Shown: positions 17,100-26,980, numbered from the stretch's first letter. The stretch is DNA of 64,000 nt from Oscillospiraceae bacterium (GCA_003514385.1 DOQR01000007.1:62001-126000), one strand, 5' to 3'. Notes: generated from the sequence alone by a model not told the origin. Program-made: numbers and translations.

Positions 17100-18773
17100 T
17101 TACAGATTCCCGGCATTTCTGAGCATCTCTTCGGCCGATTTGAGCTGAAGTTCGGTGACATCGAGTCCACCGGTTATTCTTGCTATTTCATATTTTCTGC
17201 CCTCGGTATCGAGGCGTTCAACTTTTGTATACGTCTTGCCGTCCGAGACGGATTTGCTGATTCTCATGTGGCAGTCCGCCTGCGCCGCTATCTGAGCGGA
17301 ATGGGTGACGCATATGACCTGCCTGCCGCGCGAGACCTCTTTGAGCTTCATGGCGACTTTCTGCGCCGCTCTGCCGCTGAGTCCCGCGTCTATCTCATCG
17401 AATATCATCGTATCGAGTCCGTCTCTGCCGGCGATAACGCTCTTTATCGCGAGCATTATGCGCGACAGCTCGCCGCCAGAAGCGATTTTCGCGAGGGGCT
17501 TTAGTGTCTCGCCCGCGTTTGCGGAGATAAGAAATTCTATATTGTCCGCACCGTTTATTGTAAACGGTGTTTTTTCTCTGTTGACTTTGAAGCTGACCGA
17601 CGGCATATCGAGGAATTCGAGCTGTTCGGTCACTCCGCGCTCAAACTCGCGCGCCGCCTTTTCACGCGCTGCGGTAAGCTTTTCGGCGAGGGCGCGAACC
17701 TCGGCTTTGGTCGAGCTGACGAGCGCATCGAGCTCTTTGACCCGCTCATCCGAGAGGGCTATTTTATTGCGCTCCTCGCGCGCGGAATCAAGGAAAGAGA
17801 TCATTTCATCTTCCGTCGAGCCGTATTTTACTGAGAGGCGGAAAAGCTCATCAAGTCTCGCTTCAATCTCTTCGAGCTCGGACGGATCATAGGAGAAATC
17901 TTCAATAGCCGAGCGAAGTTCTCCCGCGCAGTCCTCAAGCTCATAGCCGACATTGCGAAGAGTCTTTGCGGCGGGCTCGACATCTTTATAGAATCGGGCA
18001 GCGTCCTCCGCGTTCCCGGCGCAATCACCTATCGCGCTTATCACGCCGAAGCTGTCGTCGGCACCCTGGAGAATATCATACGCCGCTCTGAGCGATGCCG
18101 TGACGCGCTCGCAGTTTTGAAGAAGCGTCTTTCGCTCGTTGAGTTCGTCGCGCTCTCCGGGTCTTATATCCGCCTGTTCAAGCTCGTTTATCTGATAATC
18201 GAGCAGGTCAAGCCGACGAAGCTTCTCCGACTCGTCGGTTTTGAGGGAATCGCGCTCCCTGATATATGAACAGAGTTCTCTGAATTTCTCTCTGTATTCT
18301 TCAAGCAATTCGGCATCGTCCGCGACGCAGTCGATGAAATCGAAGTGCTTTTCGGGCGCCATGAGCGCCTGATTGTCATGCTGACCGTGTATGTTTATCA
18401 GCTCATGCCCCGCCTGTCGGAGCGCGGCGACATTCGAGGGCACGCCGTTTATGCGGCAGGTGTTTTTGCCGTCCAAACCAAGGGTTCGGCGAAGAAGTAT
18501 ATTCCCGTCCTCGTCGGGCTCGATATCATATTCTTTAAGCCGCGCGGCAGTGTCGGCGGAAACGCCGGAGAAGAGTGCAGTAACGCTCGCGGACTGCGCG
18601 CCGGTTCTGATAAGCTCGCGCGACGTGCGTTCACCGAGCACGGCGTTTATAGAATCGATTATGATTGACTTGCCCGCGCCGGTTTCGCCCGTAAGGACAT
18701 TGAGCCCCGAATCGAACTCGATATCGGCGCTCTCAATTATTGCTATATTCTCTATTTTCAGACTGAGAAGCAT
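17100..18773 (-). CDS. recN: DNA repair protein RecN
   Basis: SMC-like ATPase acting early in double-strand break repair. 557 residues: MLLSLKIENIAIIESADIEF at the start, Walker A GETGAGKS (~30), a long coiled-coil middle (~160-380), the ABC signature region ASGGELSRIMLAIK and Walker B TMIFDEIDAGLSG, then CVTHSAQIAA. It sits 10 bases after argR, the conserved argR-recN order of Firmicutes. Confidence 0.96.
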   Translation of the reverse strand: MLLSLKIENIAIIESADIEFDSGLNVLTGETGAGKSIIIDSINAVLGERTSRELIRTGAQSASVTALFSGVSADTAARLKEYDIEPDEDGNILLRRTLGLDGKNTCRINGVPSNVAALRQAGHELINIHGQHDNQALMAPEKHFDFIDCVADDAELLEEYREKFRELCSYIRERDSLKTDESEKLRRLDLLDYQINELEQADIRPGERDELNERKTLLQNCERVTASLRAAYDILQGADDSFGVISAIGDCAGNAEDAARFYKDVEPAAKTLRNVGYELEDCAGELRSAIEDFSYDPSELEEIEARLDELFRLSVKYGSTEDEMISFLDSAREERNKIALSDERVKELDALVSSTKAEVRALAEKLTAAREKAAREFERGVTEQLEFLDMPSVSFKVNREKTPFTINGADNIEFLISANAGETLKPLAKIASGGELSRIMLAIKSVIAGRDGLDTMIFDEIDAGLSGRAAQKVAMKLKEVSRGRQVICVTHSAQIAAQADCHMRISKSVSDGKTYTKVERLDTEGRKYEIARITGGLDVTELQLKSAEEMLRNAGNL

Positions 18774-18783
18774 AGCTCAAACC

Positions 18784-19236
18784 TCATTTTTCAATAAGTC
18801 GTTTTATGGAATCTTTCATCTGCGAAGCGTAGCTTTCGCTTCTGCAAAGGGCAAATATAGTATCATCGCCCGCGAGGGTGCCTACAAGCCCCTCCCAGTG
18901 CATGGAATCAAACGCTGCGCACGCCGCCTGAGCCATACCGGTATAGCAGCGGATAACAATTGTGTTGCCCGCATAGTCGGCGGAGACGACGGACTGGGCG
19001 AATATGCTGCGGAACTTCGAGAGCAGTTCGTCCGACTCGGTCTTTGTAACGGCGTATTTATACTGACCGTTTGCGCCCATAGTCTTGACAAGGCGCAGCT
19101 CTTTTATATCGCGCGAAACCGTCGCCTGAGTGGCGTCAAAGCCGCTGTCTTTGAGCTTCTGAAGAAGCTCATCCTGAGTTGACAGGTCATATTTTTCAAT
19201 TATTTCGAGTATTGCTTCCTGCCTTCTTTTTTTCAA
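18784..19236 (-). CDS. argR: Arginine repressor ArgR
   Basis: 150 residues, hexameric arginine-responsive regulator. The N-terminal winged helix contains DATQATVSRDIKELRLVK. The C-terminal oligomerisation and arginine-binding domain has GTLAGDDTIFALCRSE with the usual GD-D motif. The start is a TTG at 19236 with GGGAGG 7 bases upstream, inside the end of nadK; a longer in-frame reading runs into nadK and is not real. Likely regulates arginine genes elsewhere; none are in this window. Confidence 0.93.
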   Translation of the reverse strand: MKKRRQEAILEIIEKYDLSTQDELLQKLKDSGFDATQATVSRDIKELRLVKTMGANGQYKYAVTKTESDELLSKFRSIFAQSVVSADYAGNTIVIRCYTGMAQAACAAFDSMHWEGLVGTLAGDDTIFALCRSESYASQMKDSIKRLIEK

Positions 19237-19238
19237 GG

Positions 19239-20114
19239 TTATACCTCCCGTTCGTCGTGGGAACTGCTGTTCCATTTCATCATTTTTCTGTTGAGTATAT
19301 CTACAAAACTGTCGTTCTTGAGTCTGATAAAGCTCGCGCAGATGTCCGCCTTTTCGACCGTTATGCTCCCCTGCGCCGAGACGGTGAACGGCTCGTCGCC
19401 ATCGCACGAAACGGAGAGCGGTCCGTCATCATCGGAATAGATGCGCAGCACCGCATCGTCGCCCAAAACGAGCGAACGGGTGAACACCGAATGAGAACAA
19501 ATCGGAGTGAGTATCATACACTCGAGCTTCGGATCAACCACGGGACCGCCGGCAGAGAGCGAATATGCCGTTGAACCCGTCGGAGTCGAGAGAATGAGCC
19601 CGTCGCCGAGATAGCGGTTGAAATATCTGCCGTCGAGATCGACATTTATCTCGGATATTCTGCTCAACCTCGACAGGCGCATCACGGTGGAGTCGTTCAT
19701 GCTGTATCCGCTCTGCACGCTGTCGCCGTCGGCGGCAGTGGTTTTGAGCATCATGCGCTTATCCATGCTGTAATCGCCGGTTATGAGCTTTTCGAGCAAA
19801 TCGAGCTCGTGTATCTCGAGACCCGCCATAAACGCAAGGCGACCCGCGTTGATGCCGAGGACAGGCTTTGAGTAAACCGCAGCTTTCTTGGCGGAATGGA
19901 TTATCGTTCCGTCCCCGCCGACGGTTATGACCGCCTCGCAGCCGCCGAGCAGCTCTTTTTCAGGCAAAAATTCAGCCTTGGTATCGGAAAACATATTTTC
20001 CGTACTGAGCGGCAGAGAATATGCCGCGCCGAGTTCGTCGAGCCGCGCACAGATGAGCCTTGTCACCTGAGCGGCGTTTTTGCGAGTAAGATTTGGAATT
20101 ATTGCAAACATCAT
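19239..20114 (-). CDS. nadK: NAD kinase
   Basis: Phosphorylates NAD to NADP. 291 residues with the GGDGT motif (VITVGGDGTIIHS, ~60), then NRYLGDGLILSTPTGSTAYSLSAGGP with the NAD-binding and catalytic Asp region. GGGAGA precedes the double ATG. It is embedded in the tlyA-nadK-argR-recN series with gaps of 2 bases on each side. Confidence 0.95.
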   Translation of the reverse strand: MMFAIIPNLTRKNAAQVTRLICARLDELGAAYSLPLSTENMFSDTKAEFLPEKELLGGCEAVITVGGDGTIIHSAKKAAVYSKPVLGINAGRLAFMAGLEIHELDLLEKLITGDYSMDKRMMLKTTAADGDSVQSGYSMNDSTVMRLSRLSRISEINVDLDGRYFNRYLGDGLILSTPTGSTAYSLSAGGPVVDPKLECMILTPICSHSVFTRSLVLGDDAVLRIYSDDDGPLSVSCDGDEPFTVSAQGSITVEKADICASFIRLKNDSFVDILNRKMMKWNSSSHDEREV

Positions 20115-20116
20115 AG

Positions 20117-20932
20117 TTATTCTCCCGCTTTGAAACAGGCGTGCGCCGTGCTGACGACTCCCGCAACATCGGGCGCCGAAACAGACTGCACTTCGTCCTT
20201 TTTCAGATATACAAGGTATTCTATATTGCCCTCCGGTCCTTTGACAGGGGAAAAATCGAGAGCCGACACCGAAAATCCCGCCTGCACGGCATAGGAGCAG
20301 ACATTTTCAATGACTTTTATATGCACGCGCGGATCTTTGACCACGCCTTTCTTGCCGACATTCTCCTTGCCCGCCTCGAACTGCGGCTTTATAAGGCAGA
20401 CAGCACTGCCGCCGTCTTTTAAAAGCGGCGAAAGCGCAGGCAGGATATATTTCAGAGAGATAAACGAGACATCCGCGCTCGCAAAATCGGCGCGCTCGGG
20501 AATCTCTTTTTCCGTTATGTATCTGAAGTTCGTCTTTTCAAGATCGACAACGCGGGGATCGGACTTCAGCTTCGGCGAAAGCTGACCGCTGCCGGAATCG
20601 ACGGCGTAAACTTTTTTCGCGCCGTTTTGGAGCATACAGTCGGTAAATCCGCCCGTTGACGCGCCGATATCAATGCATAAATATCCGCTCAAATCGAGTT
20701 TGAAAACATCGACAGCTTTCTCAAGTTTCAGTCCGCCGCGGCTGACATAGCGTTCCGACTCGCCTTTATACTCGATTATATCACAGTCGTTCGCCAAAAG
20801 TCCAGCTTTAGATACAACTTTGCCGTTTAAATATACATTCCCGCTCTTTATCATTTCCTTGGCTTTTTCGCGCGACGGCGCGACACCCAAGGAGACCATA
20901 AAAGCGTCTATACGCTTTCTGTTTTCCTCCAC
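20117..20932 (-). CDS. tlyA: TlyA-family rRNA 2'-O-methyltransferase
   Basis: An N-terminal S4 RNA-binding domain (RIDAFMVSLGVAPSREKAKEMI) precedes a Rossmann SAM domain (LCIDIGASTGGFTDCML, then FASADVSFISLKYILP). 271 residues. Family members methylate 16S and/or 23S rRNA ribose and were originally called hemolysin A. The start is GTG 20932 with GGAGG 7 bases upstream. A TTG at 20938 overlapping the dxs stop is too close to the RBS. Confidence 0.9.
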   Translation of the reverse strand: MEENRKRIDAFMVSLGVAPSREKAKEMIKSGNVYLNGKVVSKAGLLANDCDIIEYKGESERYVSRGGLKLEKAVDVFKLDLSGYLCIDIGASTGGFTDCMLQNGAKKVYAVDSGSGQLSPKLKSDPRVVDLEKTNFRYITEKEIPERADFASADVSFISLKYILPALSPLLKDGGSAVCLIKPQFEAGKENVGKKGVVKDPRVHIKVIENVCSYAVQAGFSVSALDFSPVKGPEGNIEYLVYLKKDEVQSVSAPDVAGVVSTAHACFKAGE

Positions 20933-20934
20933 GG

Positions 20935-22797
20935 TCAAGCCTCCGCAGAAGTGACGAACGAGAGCACGCCCTCTTCGTCAAAGCCGTATTTATGTAAGAG
21001 CGACTCAACGGACGCCTGCTTGACGAAGCCGTTTTCGATAGCTCTGAGATGATATTTTCCGGAGAATCCCGCTTTCGAGAGGTCGAACAGGAAGCCTTCG
21101 CCCGCTCCGCCGCGGCGTATGCCCTCTTCAAAGAAATAGACATCCTTGCAGTTTTTCGCCGCCTCCACCGCGCCCTCGCAGACGGGAATTATGCGGTTGA
21201 GCTTTATAAGCTTCACGGATTCGCCGGAATTCACAAGCTTTTCATATGCGAACGCGCAGGCTGAAAAAGTCCTGCCGTAGGTTATGATAGCCTTTTCGGC
21301 GTTCTCGTCGCCGAACACATCGAAGTCGGCAAAGGTCGGTTTGATGCTCTCTGGTATCGCACGCTGAGCTCCGCGTGGATATCTGACCGCGACGAGCTTC
21401 GATTCGGAATAGAGCGCCTGCTGCATGGCGTGTTTGAGTCCCTCATAGGACGAGGGCGAATAGACGGTTATATCCGGCACACTTCTGAGCATCGAAACAT
21501 CGAAAACACCCTGGTGCGTCTCGCCGTCCTCGCCGACAAATCCGGCTCGGTCGATGGCAATGACCATCTTCTGCTTCTGGAGCGCGGCATCGTGCAAAAG
21601 CTGATCGAAGCAGCGCTGGAGAAATGTGGAATAGACTGCAAAAACCGGGATAAATCCGCTCTTTGCAAGACCGAGCGCGAACGCCACGGCGTGCTCCTCG
21701 GCGATGCCTATATCAAAGAATCTGTATTTATATTCATTCGAGAACCGCTCAAGCCCCGTGCCGATGGACATCGCGGCGGTTATGGCGCACACGCGGTCGT
21801 CGCAGGAGGCGAAGCGGCACATGATATCGCCGAAATTGCTCGAAAAGCTCGTGCCGGATGAAAGAGGCTCGCCGGTGTTGATATCAAACTTCGAGATTCC
21901 GTGGAACTGCTCGGGCGAACGCTCGGCAAAGTCATAGCCCTTGCCCTTGAGAGTATTGACATGGAGAAGCACGGGTTTGTCATACTTCTTCGCCATCTCA
22001 AACGCTTCGCAGAGCTGCTGGATATTGTGCCCGTCGATGGGTCCGATATAGTGAAGTCCGAGATCCTCGAACCACGAATCGGAATAGATAATGCGCTTCA
22101 ATGCGCTCTTTATATCAAATGCAGCATCCGAAAGCTCATTTCCGATGATCGGGATATGTTTCAGGAGCTTTTCGGTGTGCGCTTTCATACGGTAATATTC
22201 GGGCTTTGCTCTGACGACGGCGAGATAACGCGCCATCGAACCGACATTTTCGGAGATAGACATCTCGTTGTCGTTGAGAACGATTATGAGCCTGTCGTGC
22301 GTTCTGCCGGCGTTATTGAGCGCCTCATAAAACATTCCGCCGGTCATTGACCCGTCTCCGACGACGGCGACGACGGTATTCTTGCTGCCGCGCATGGTGT
22401 TCGCGGTCGAGAGTCCGAGTGCGCTCGATGCGGCGGTGCTGGAATGGCCGCTGTAGAACATATCATGTTCGCTCTCATCGGGGCGGCAGAATCCGGAGAG
22501 TCCGCCCTCCTTGCGAAGAGTGTGGAAGCGGTCATATCTGCCCGTGAGCAGCTTATGGGTATACGCCTGATGTCCGACATCCCAGACGAACTTATCGCGC
22601 GGAGAATCGAACTCCTTGTGCATGGCGAGAGTCAGCTCCACAACACCAAGATTGGACGCGAGATGACCGCCGTTCTTTGAGACCGTGTCGATAAGAACGG
22701 TGCGTATTTCGGCGGCAAGTTCGTTGAGCTGATCGTAGCTCATGCCTTTGATATCCGCAGGGGAGTGTATATTTTTAAGGTACTTGTCAGATGCCAT
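20935..22797 (-). CDS. dxs: 1-deoxy-D-xylulose-5-phosphate synthase
   Basis: First MEP-pathway enzyme: thiamine-diphosphate-dependent condensation of pyruvate and glyceraldehyde 3-phosphate. 620 residues. Signatures are GHQAYTHKLLTGR near the N-terminus, the ThDP motif GDGSMTGGMFYEALNNAG, the mid-domain DIGIAEEHAVAFALGLA and the transketolase C-terminal domain. It feeds ispA next door and ispF at the window start. It overlaps the tlyA start region. Confidence 0.97.
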   Translation of the reverse strand: MASDKYLKNIHSPADIKGMSYDQLNELAAEIRTVLIDTVSKNGGHLASNLGVVELTLAMHKEFDSPRDKFVWDVGHQAYTHKLLTGRYDRFHTLRKEGGLSGFCRPDESEHDMFYSGHSSTAASSALGLSTANTMRGSKNTVVAVVGDGSMTGGMFYEALNNAGRTHDRLIIVLNDNEMSISENVGSMARYLAVVRAKPEYYRMKAHTEKLLKHIPIIGNELSDAAFDIKSALKRIIYSDSWFEDLGLHYIGPIDGHNIQQLCEAFEMAKKYDKPVLLHVNTLKGKGYDFAERSPEQFHGISKFDINTGEPLSSGTSFSSNFGDIMCRFASCDDRVCAITAAMSIGTGLERFSNEYKYRFFDIGIAEEHAVAFALGLAKSGFIPVFAVYSTFLQRCFDQLLHDAALQKQKMVIAIDRAGFVGEDGETHQGVFDVSMLRSVPDITVYSPSSYEGLKHAMQQALYSESKLVAVRYPRGAQRAIPESIKPTFADFDVFGDENAEKAIITYGRTFSACAFAYEKLVNSGESVKLIKLNRIIPVCEGAVEAAKNCKDVYFFEEGIRRGGAGEGFLFDLSKAGFSGKYHLRAIENGFVKQASVESLLHKYGFDEEGVLSFVTSAEA

Positions 22798-22832
22798 TTG
22801 ACTTCAACCTTTCACTGAGAATGGATTGACGG

Positions 22833-23720
22833 TCACTTATTTCTGGAGAGAAGCTTTTCGGAAAGCGATATCAAAAATTCAGCCTCATCGCCGAAAACTT
22901 TAAGCGCGTCTATTGCCTTATCGGTAAGCTCCGCGGCTATTCTCTGTGCTTCTTCGAGACCGAGGAGCGAAACATAGGTGTTTTTGCAGTTCTCGGCGTC
23001 GCTGCCTATCGGCTTGCCGAGGGTCGCCTCGTCGCTCGTGACATCAAGGATATCATCGACTATCTGGAACGCTATGCCGAGATTTTCGGCATATATTCGC
23101 GCCGCTTCGAGCTTTTTATCGTCGGCTCCGGCGGCGATGCAGCCGAGCTGGCACGCGCATCTTATAAGCTCGCCCGTCTTGAGGACATCTACACTGCGCA
23201 GATCATCGACCGAAACAGTCTTGTTCTCGTTTTCAAGATCCTGCACCTGACCCGCTATCATTCCGGCGCAGCCGGCGGCACGCGCAAGAAGCGAAACGGC
23301 CTTTGCAACGGCATCGGCGGGGATATCTTTTGCTTCGCCTGCGGTCTGGAATGCGAAAGTCAGCAGCGAATCGCCGGCAAGGAGCGCGTTTGCCTCGCCG
23401 AATTTGATATGGCTCGACGGCTTGCCGCGGCGCATATCGTCGTTGTCCATGCAGGGCAGATCGTCGTGGATGAGCGAATATGTGTGAATAAACTCGATAG
23501 CGCATGCGAGGGGCAGAGCCGCTTCGACGCTGCCGCCGCACATCCTGCAAAATTCGAGAGTCAACATCGGGCGGATACGCTTGCCGCCGTTTTCGACGCT
23601 GTATCTCATCGCTTCGAGCATTTTTGTTTCACCCGCACCCGACGGCTCGGACGAAAGATATGCCATGAGCGAGTTATTTATCATAGAGATATACTCGTCG
23701 GCTGTATATTTTTTACTCAT
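22833..23720 (-). CDS. ispA: Polyprenyl (farnesyl/geranylgeranyl) diphosphate synthase
   Basis: Elongates DMAPP with IPP. 295 residues with the first Asp-rich motif DDLPCMDNDDMRRG and the second DDILD, plus GGKRIRP. FARM residues before the first motif (YSLIHDD) suggest a medium-chain product, not tested here. The ATG at 23720 is 7 bases after AAGGAG and overlaps the xseB stop by 8 bases. Confidence 0.93.
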   Translation of the reverse strand: MSKKYTADEYISMINNSLMAYLSSEPSGAGETKMLEAMRYSVENGGKRIRPMLTLEFCRMCGGSVEAALPLACAIEFIHTYSLIHDDLPCMDNDDMRRGKPSSHIKFGEANALLAGDSLLTFAFQTAGEAKDIPADAVAKAVSLLARAAGCAGMIAGQVQDLENENKTVSVDDLRSVDVLKTGELIRCACQLGCIAAGADDKKLEAARIYAENLGIAFQIVDDILDVTSDEATLGKPIGSDAENCKNTYVSLLGLEEAQRIAAELTDKAIDALKVFGDEAEFLISLSEKLLSRNK

Positions 23721-23919
23721 CTTCATTCTCCTTTTCAAGCTCGGACAGTTCTTTTATCTTCGTCTGGGCTTTGTCGAGATACTCGTTGCAGAAAGAGACG
23801 AGCTTCGTCCCCTCTTCAAAGAGCTTCAATGACTTATCGAGAGAAGCGTCGCCGCACTCGAGAGCAGAAACTATATCTTCAAGTCTTTTGACTGAATCTT
23901 CATAAGTTTTCTTAGCCAT
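23713..23919 (-). CDS. xseB: Exodeoxyribonuclease VII small subunit
   Basis: 68 residues, all helical, with the family pattern YEDSVKRLEDIVSALECGD and LDKSLKLFEEG. It forms the ExoVII complex with XseA, degrading single-stranded DNA. It overlaps both xseA (8 bases) and ispA (8 bases), indicating coupled translation. Confidence 0.94.
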   Translation of the reverse strand: MAKKTYEDSVKRLEDIVSALECGDASLDKSLKLFEEGTKLVSFCNEYLDKAQTKIKELSELEKENEDE

Positions 23920-25138
23920 TGCCTGTTCCTCCGTTTCCGACAGATGAAGTGACGCGGGCGGTGAGCTTTATATCCGCCGCAGTCACGGTTATATCGTCGC
24001 CCTCTTTGGGGACATTCGTTTTTGATATCAGCTTTCCGCCGCGTTCGACCGCCGCATAGCCGCCCGAGAGTATTCTCAGGGGGCTGAGCGCATCGAGCCT
24101 GCCCGCGAGGACGGAGAGATTTAATTTATCCCTGTGATGCGCCTGCAGAGCCGCCGACTGCATATCGGAAAAGAGCGAATCGAGCGTCTGCCGCTGAGAG
24201 ATTATCTGCTGCATCGGTCCGTATGCCGAAAGTTCTGCACAGATGCGTTTTATTTCATTACAGCCGAAGCGAATATGTGAATCCAGCGCAGAGGCGCAGC
24301 GCCTGCCGAGTTGATTGATATATGCGTGCTGTTCCGCCCTGTCGCTGACGGCAAGTTCCGCCGCTGCGGACGGGGTCGGCGCGCGGAGATCCGCCGCGAA
24401 ATCGCAGATAGTGAAATCCGTCTCGTGACCGACTGCAGAGATAACAGGGATATCGCTCGCCGCAACAGCGCGAGCCACTTTTTCTTCGTTAAAAGCCCAG
24501 AGCTCTTCGACCGAGCCGCCGCCGCGCCCGACTATGAGCACATCGGCGTAATTCCCCGCGTTGAACCGCCTTATAGCATCGGATATCTGACCCGCCGCAG
24601 ACGCGCCCTGAACCTGCACGGGGCAGAGGATTATCTGCGTTGACGGGCTGCGGCGCGTTATGACATTTATAATGTCCCTGACCGCAGCGCCCGTCGGCGA
24701 AGTGACGACGCCGACACGCTTCGGAAAACGCGGTATCGGACGTTTGCGCTCCTGTGCAAAAAGTCCCTCCGCTTCAAGCTTTTTCTTGAGCTGTTCAAAG
24801 GCAATACTCAAAGCGCCTGCTCCGTCGGGCTGCATATCTTCAATATAGAGCTGATACTGACCGTCGCGCTCAAAGACGCTGACATGACCCCTGGCGATAA
24901 CCTTCATACCGTTTTCGGGCATGAAGCCGAGGCGTTCGTTATCGGACTTGAACATGACTGCGCGCACTGCCGCTTTCTCGTCCTTGAGGGTCATGTAGAA
25001 ATGCCCGGTGCGATAATGATTCGTAAAATTCGATATCTCCCCGCTGACGAACACCGTTCGCAGGTTATAGTCCGAATCCATAACGGATTTTATATATCTG
25101 TTAAGTTGACTTACTGTTACGCTGACGGTTTCAAGCAT
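23912..25138 (-). CDS. xseA: Exodeoxyribonuclease VII large subunit
   Basis: 408 residues: an N-terminal OB-fold (VFVSGEISNFTNHYRTGHFY) and catalytic region VGVVTSPTGAAVRDI with VGRGGGSVEELWAFNEE and SAVGHETDFTICDFAADLRAPTPSAAAE. It cuts single-stranded DNA together with XseB. It overlaps the upstream TsaD-like gene by 8 bases. Confidence 0.96.
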   Translation of the reverse strand: MLETVSVTVSQLNRYIKSVMDSDYNLRTVFVSGEISNFTNHYRTGHFYMTLKDEKAAVRAVMFKSDNERLGFMPENGMKVIARGHVSVFERDGQYQLYIEDMQPDGAGALSIAFEQLKKKLEAEGLFAQERKRPIPRFPKRVGVVTSPTGAAVRDIINVITRRSPSTQIILCPVQVQGASAAGQISDAIRRFNAGNYADVLIVGRGGGSVEELWAFNEEKVARAVAASDIPVISAVGHETDFTICDFAADLRAPTPSAAAELAVSDRAEQHAYINQLGRRCASALDSHIRFGCNEIKRICAELSAYGPMQQIISQRQTLDSLFSDMQSAALQAHHRDKLNLSVLAGRLDALSPLRILSGGYAAVERGGKLISKTNVPKEGDDITVTAADIKLTARVTSSVGNGGTGNG

Positions 25139-26069
25139 TTTTCTGCTCCCTGAGATAAGTCAGATACGCCGTTCCGGCGGCATTATCCGCCGAGAATGCA
25201 GGCTCGGCAAAGTATGCGCCGAACTCCTTTGTAAATCTTTGGCGTATTATTGAATTGGACATCACGCCGCCCGCAAAGACAAGCGGTAGGTTGCCGTATT
25301 TTCCGAGTATATTCTTCGTCATTTTTTCGAGAGCCGCCGCCACGGAATCGAGGCAATAGAGCGCGATGTCGCACTGCTCCTCGCCGCTTTTTATCATATC
25401 GAGGCACTTGTTTTCAATGCCCGAAATGCAGCAGTCTGTGCCCTTGACGCAGGGTTTCGGCTTGAATACTTTTTGGCTTTTGAGCGCCAGTTTTTCGAGT
25501 TCTGCGCCCGCAGGGAACTTGAGTCCCATAGCAACGCCGACCCTGTCAACAGCCTGTCCCGCGTTGAGATCGAGAGTTCTGCCGATGATGTCAATATTGA
25601 GAAGCTTCTCTTCATCGGGACGCACCAAGAGCGCCTCGGTCGTTCCGCCGGAGACATGAAATGCGATAAACTCGCGGTCAAAAAGTTCAATATGCCCGCT
25701 CGAATAGACAGCCGCCGCGACATGACCCGCCTGATGCGAGAATTCATAAAGCGGCACGCCCAGGGCAGATGAGAGGCACTTCGCGGTATTGAGTCCGACG
25801 GTAAAGCATGGCATATACGAGCCCTCTGCATCACGCGGAGCATATGACGCGCCGATAAAATCAGGCTTACCGCACTCGTCGATAACAGCAGAAACGACCT
25901 GCCAGAGCTGCTGTGTATGATGAAACACGGCGTCGCTCTGACGCAGTCCGCGCTCGCCGCTCTTGACGGACAGAAGCATCTTCTTTTGAAAAACACATCC
26001 GCTCACATCATCAAAGGCTGCGGCGGATGTAGTATAGTTGCTTGTATCTATGCCAAGATAAACAGCCAT
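25131..26069 (-). CDS. TsaD/Gcp-like ASKHA-fold protein (paralog)
   Basis: 312 residues with the family features: N-terminal LGIDTSNYTTS, metal pair HQAGH (HxxxH), FHVSGGTTEALLV, FAGGVMSNSIIRQR and SADNAAGTAYL with the metal-binding Asp. TsaD makes the t6A modification of tRNA with TsaB/TsaE. This shorter type, without the usual C-terminal part of TsaD and placed beside nusB and xseA, is a clostridial paralog whose role is not established. The true tsaD would be expected elsewhere. Confidence 0.75.
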   Translation of the reverse strand: MAVYLGIDTSNYTTSAAAFDDVSGCVFQKKMLLSVKSGERGLRQSDAVFHHTQQLWQVVSAVIDECGKPDFIGASYAPRDAEGSYMPCFTVGLNTAKCLSSALGVPLYEFSHQAGHVAAAVYSSGHIELFDREFIAFHVSGGTTEALLVRPDEEKLLNIDIIGRTLDLNAGQAVDRVGVAMGLKFPAGAELEKLALKSQKVFKPKPCVKGTDCCISGIENKCLDMIKSGEEQCDIALYCLDSVAAALEKMTKNILGKYGNLPLVFAGGVMSNSIIRQRFTKEFGAYFAEPAFSADNAAGTAYLTYLREQKNA

Positions 26070-26072
26070 GGC

Positions 26073-26510
26073 TTATTCCCCTTCCGGGGCGTCGGAGCCG
26101 CTTCTGTCGGCAAGCTTTTCTTCACGCGCCACAGAGCCGAGAACACCGTTGACGAACGACGCATCCTCTGCCGTAGCGTATTTTTTGCACAGCTCGACAG
26201 CCTCGTTTATTGAGGTGCCGACCGGGACTTCCGGTATGTACATAAGCTCGCAGATGCTCAGTCGCATAGCGGACAGAGCGACGCGGGATATTCTGTGCTT
26301 CTTCCAGTTCTTTGAATATTTTTCGATGATATCATCGATTGAAAACAGCTTGTCCCACGCAGTCTGGGCGAGCATGGACGCGAACTCGTCCGGTTCTATA
26401 AGCTCGTTTTCAAGGCTGAGAGATATAATATCGTCCATATCCGTCTCGGGATTGAAGGACTTTTCAAACAGCAGGGCAAACGCCTGCTCTCTCGACTGGC
26501 TTCTTGTCAT
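26073..26510 (-). CDS. nusB: Transcription antitermination factor NusB
   Basis: An all-helical 145-residue protein with SREQAFALLF at the start and AILRLSICEL-type helices (MRLSICELMYIPEVPVGTSI NEAVELCKKYAT). It works with NusE (S10) in rRNA antitermination. The start at 26510 was chosen because the family begins MTRSQ/RR-type. Gap to the TsaD-like gene is 3 bases. Confidence 0.92.
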   Translation of the reverse strand: MTRSQSREQAFALLFEKSFNPETDMDDIISLSLENELIEPDEFASMLAQTAWDKLFSIDDIIEKYSKNWKKHRISRVALSAMRLSICELMYIPEVPVGTSINEAVELCKKYATAEDASFVNGVLGSVAREEKLADRSGSDAPEGE

Positions 26511-26611
26511 AAACTTTCCTGTACTCCCCTCAGAATTCCGCTCTCGGGCGGTAAACATTGCTCGGCATAAAAACCGAATCGAGCCCTCCCGCAAGAGAGG
26601 GCTTGAAAAAT

Positions 26612-26980
26612 TTACTTTTCGCTTTCGGGCTTGATATCCATACCGGCTATCGAGACGTTGACCTTCGAGACCATCTTTCCGGTCATGCTCTGGACGGCAT
26701 TCTTGACATTCTTCTGAATATCCGCCGCGACCTTCGGAATCTTGGTTCCGGGCGCGATATTGACATGGATATATATCTTGACATCGTTATCCGACGACAA
26801 GACGCGCACGGACTTCGCCGCACCCTCTCCGAGCTTGAAGATCGAATGTACGTCGGGAGTCCTGGCGGCAAAGCTGCTCACGCCTTCAACGTCCTTGGCG
26901 GCATTGAGAGCTATCGATGCAATGACATCCTCGGATATTACGAGGTTGCCGATATTGTCAACAGTTTTGTTTTCTTCCAC
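26612..26980 (-). CDS. Asp23/Gls24 family envelope stress protein
   Basis: 122 residues with GNLVISEDVIASIALNAAKDVEGV and the alternating strand/helix pattern of the family (VKIYIHVNIAPG, KVNVSIAGMDIK). Members such as YloU are cell-envelope-associated. The start is a GTG at 26980, 8 bases after AAGGAGG. Between the spoIIIA genes and nusB, as in many Clostridia. Confidence 0.9.
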   Translation of the reverse strand: MEENKTVDNIGNLVISEDVIASIALNAAKDVEGVSSFAARTPDVHSIFKLGEGAAKSVRVLSSDNDVKIYIHVNIAPGTKIPKVAADIQKNVKNAVQSMTGKMVSKVNVSIAGMDIKPESEK

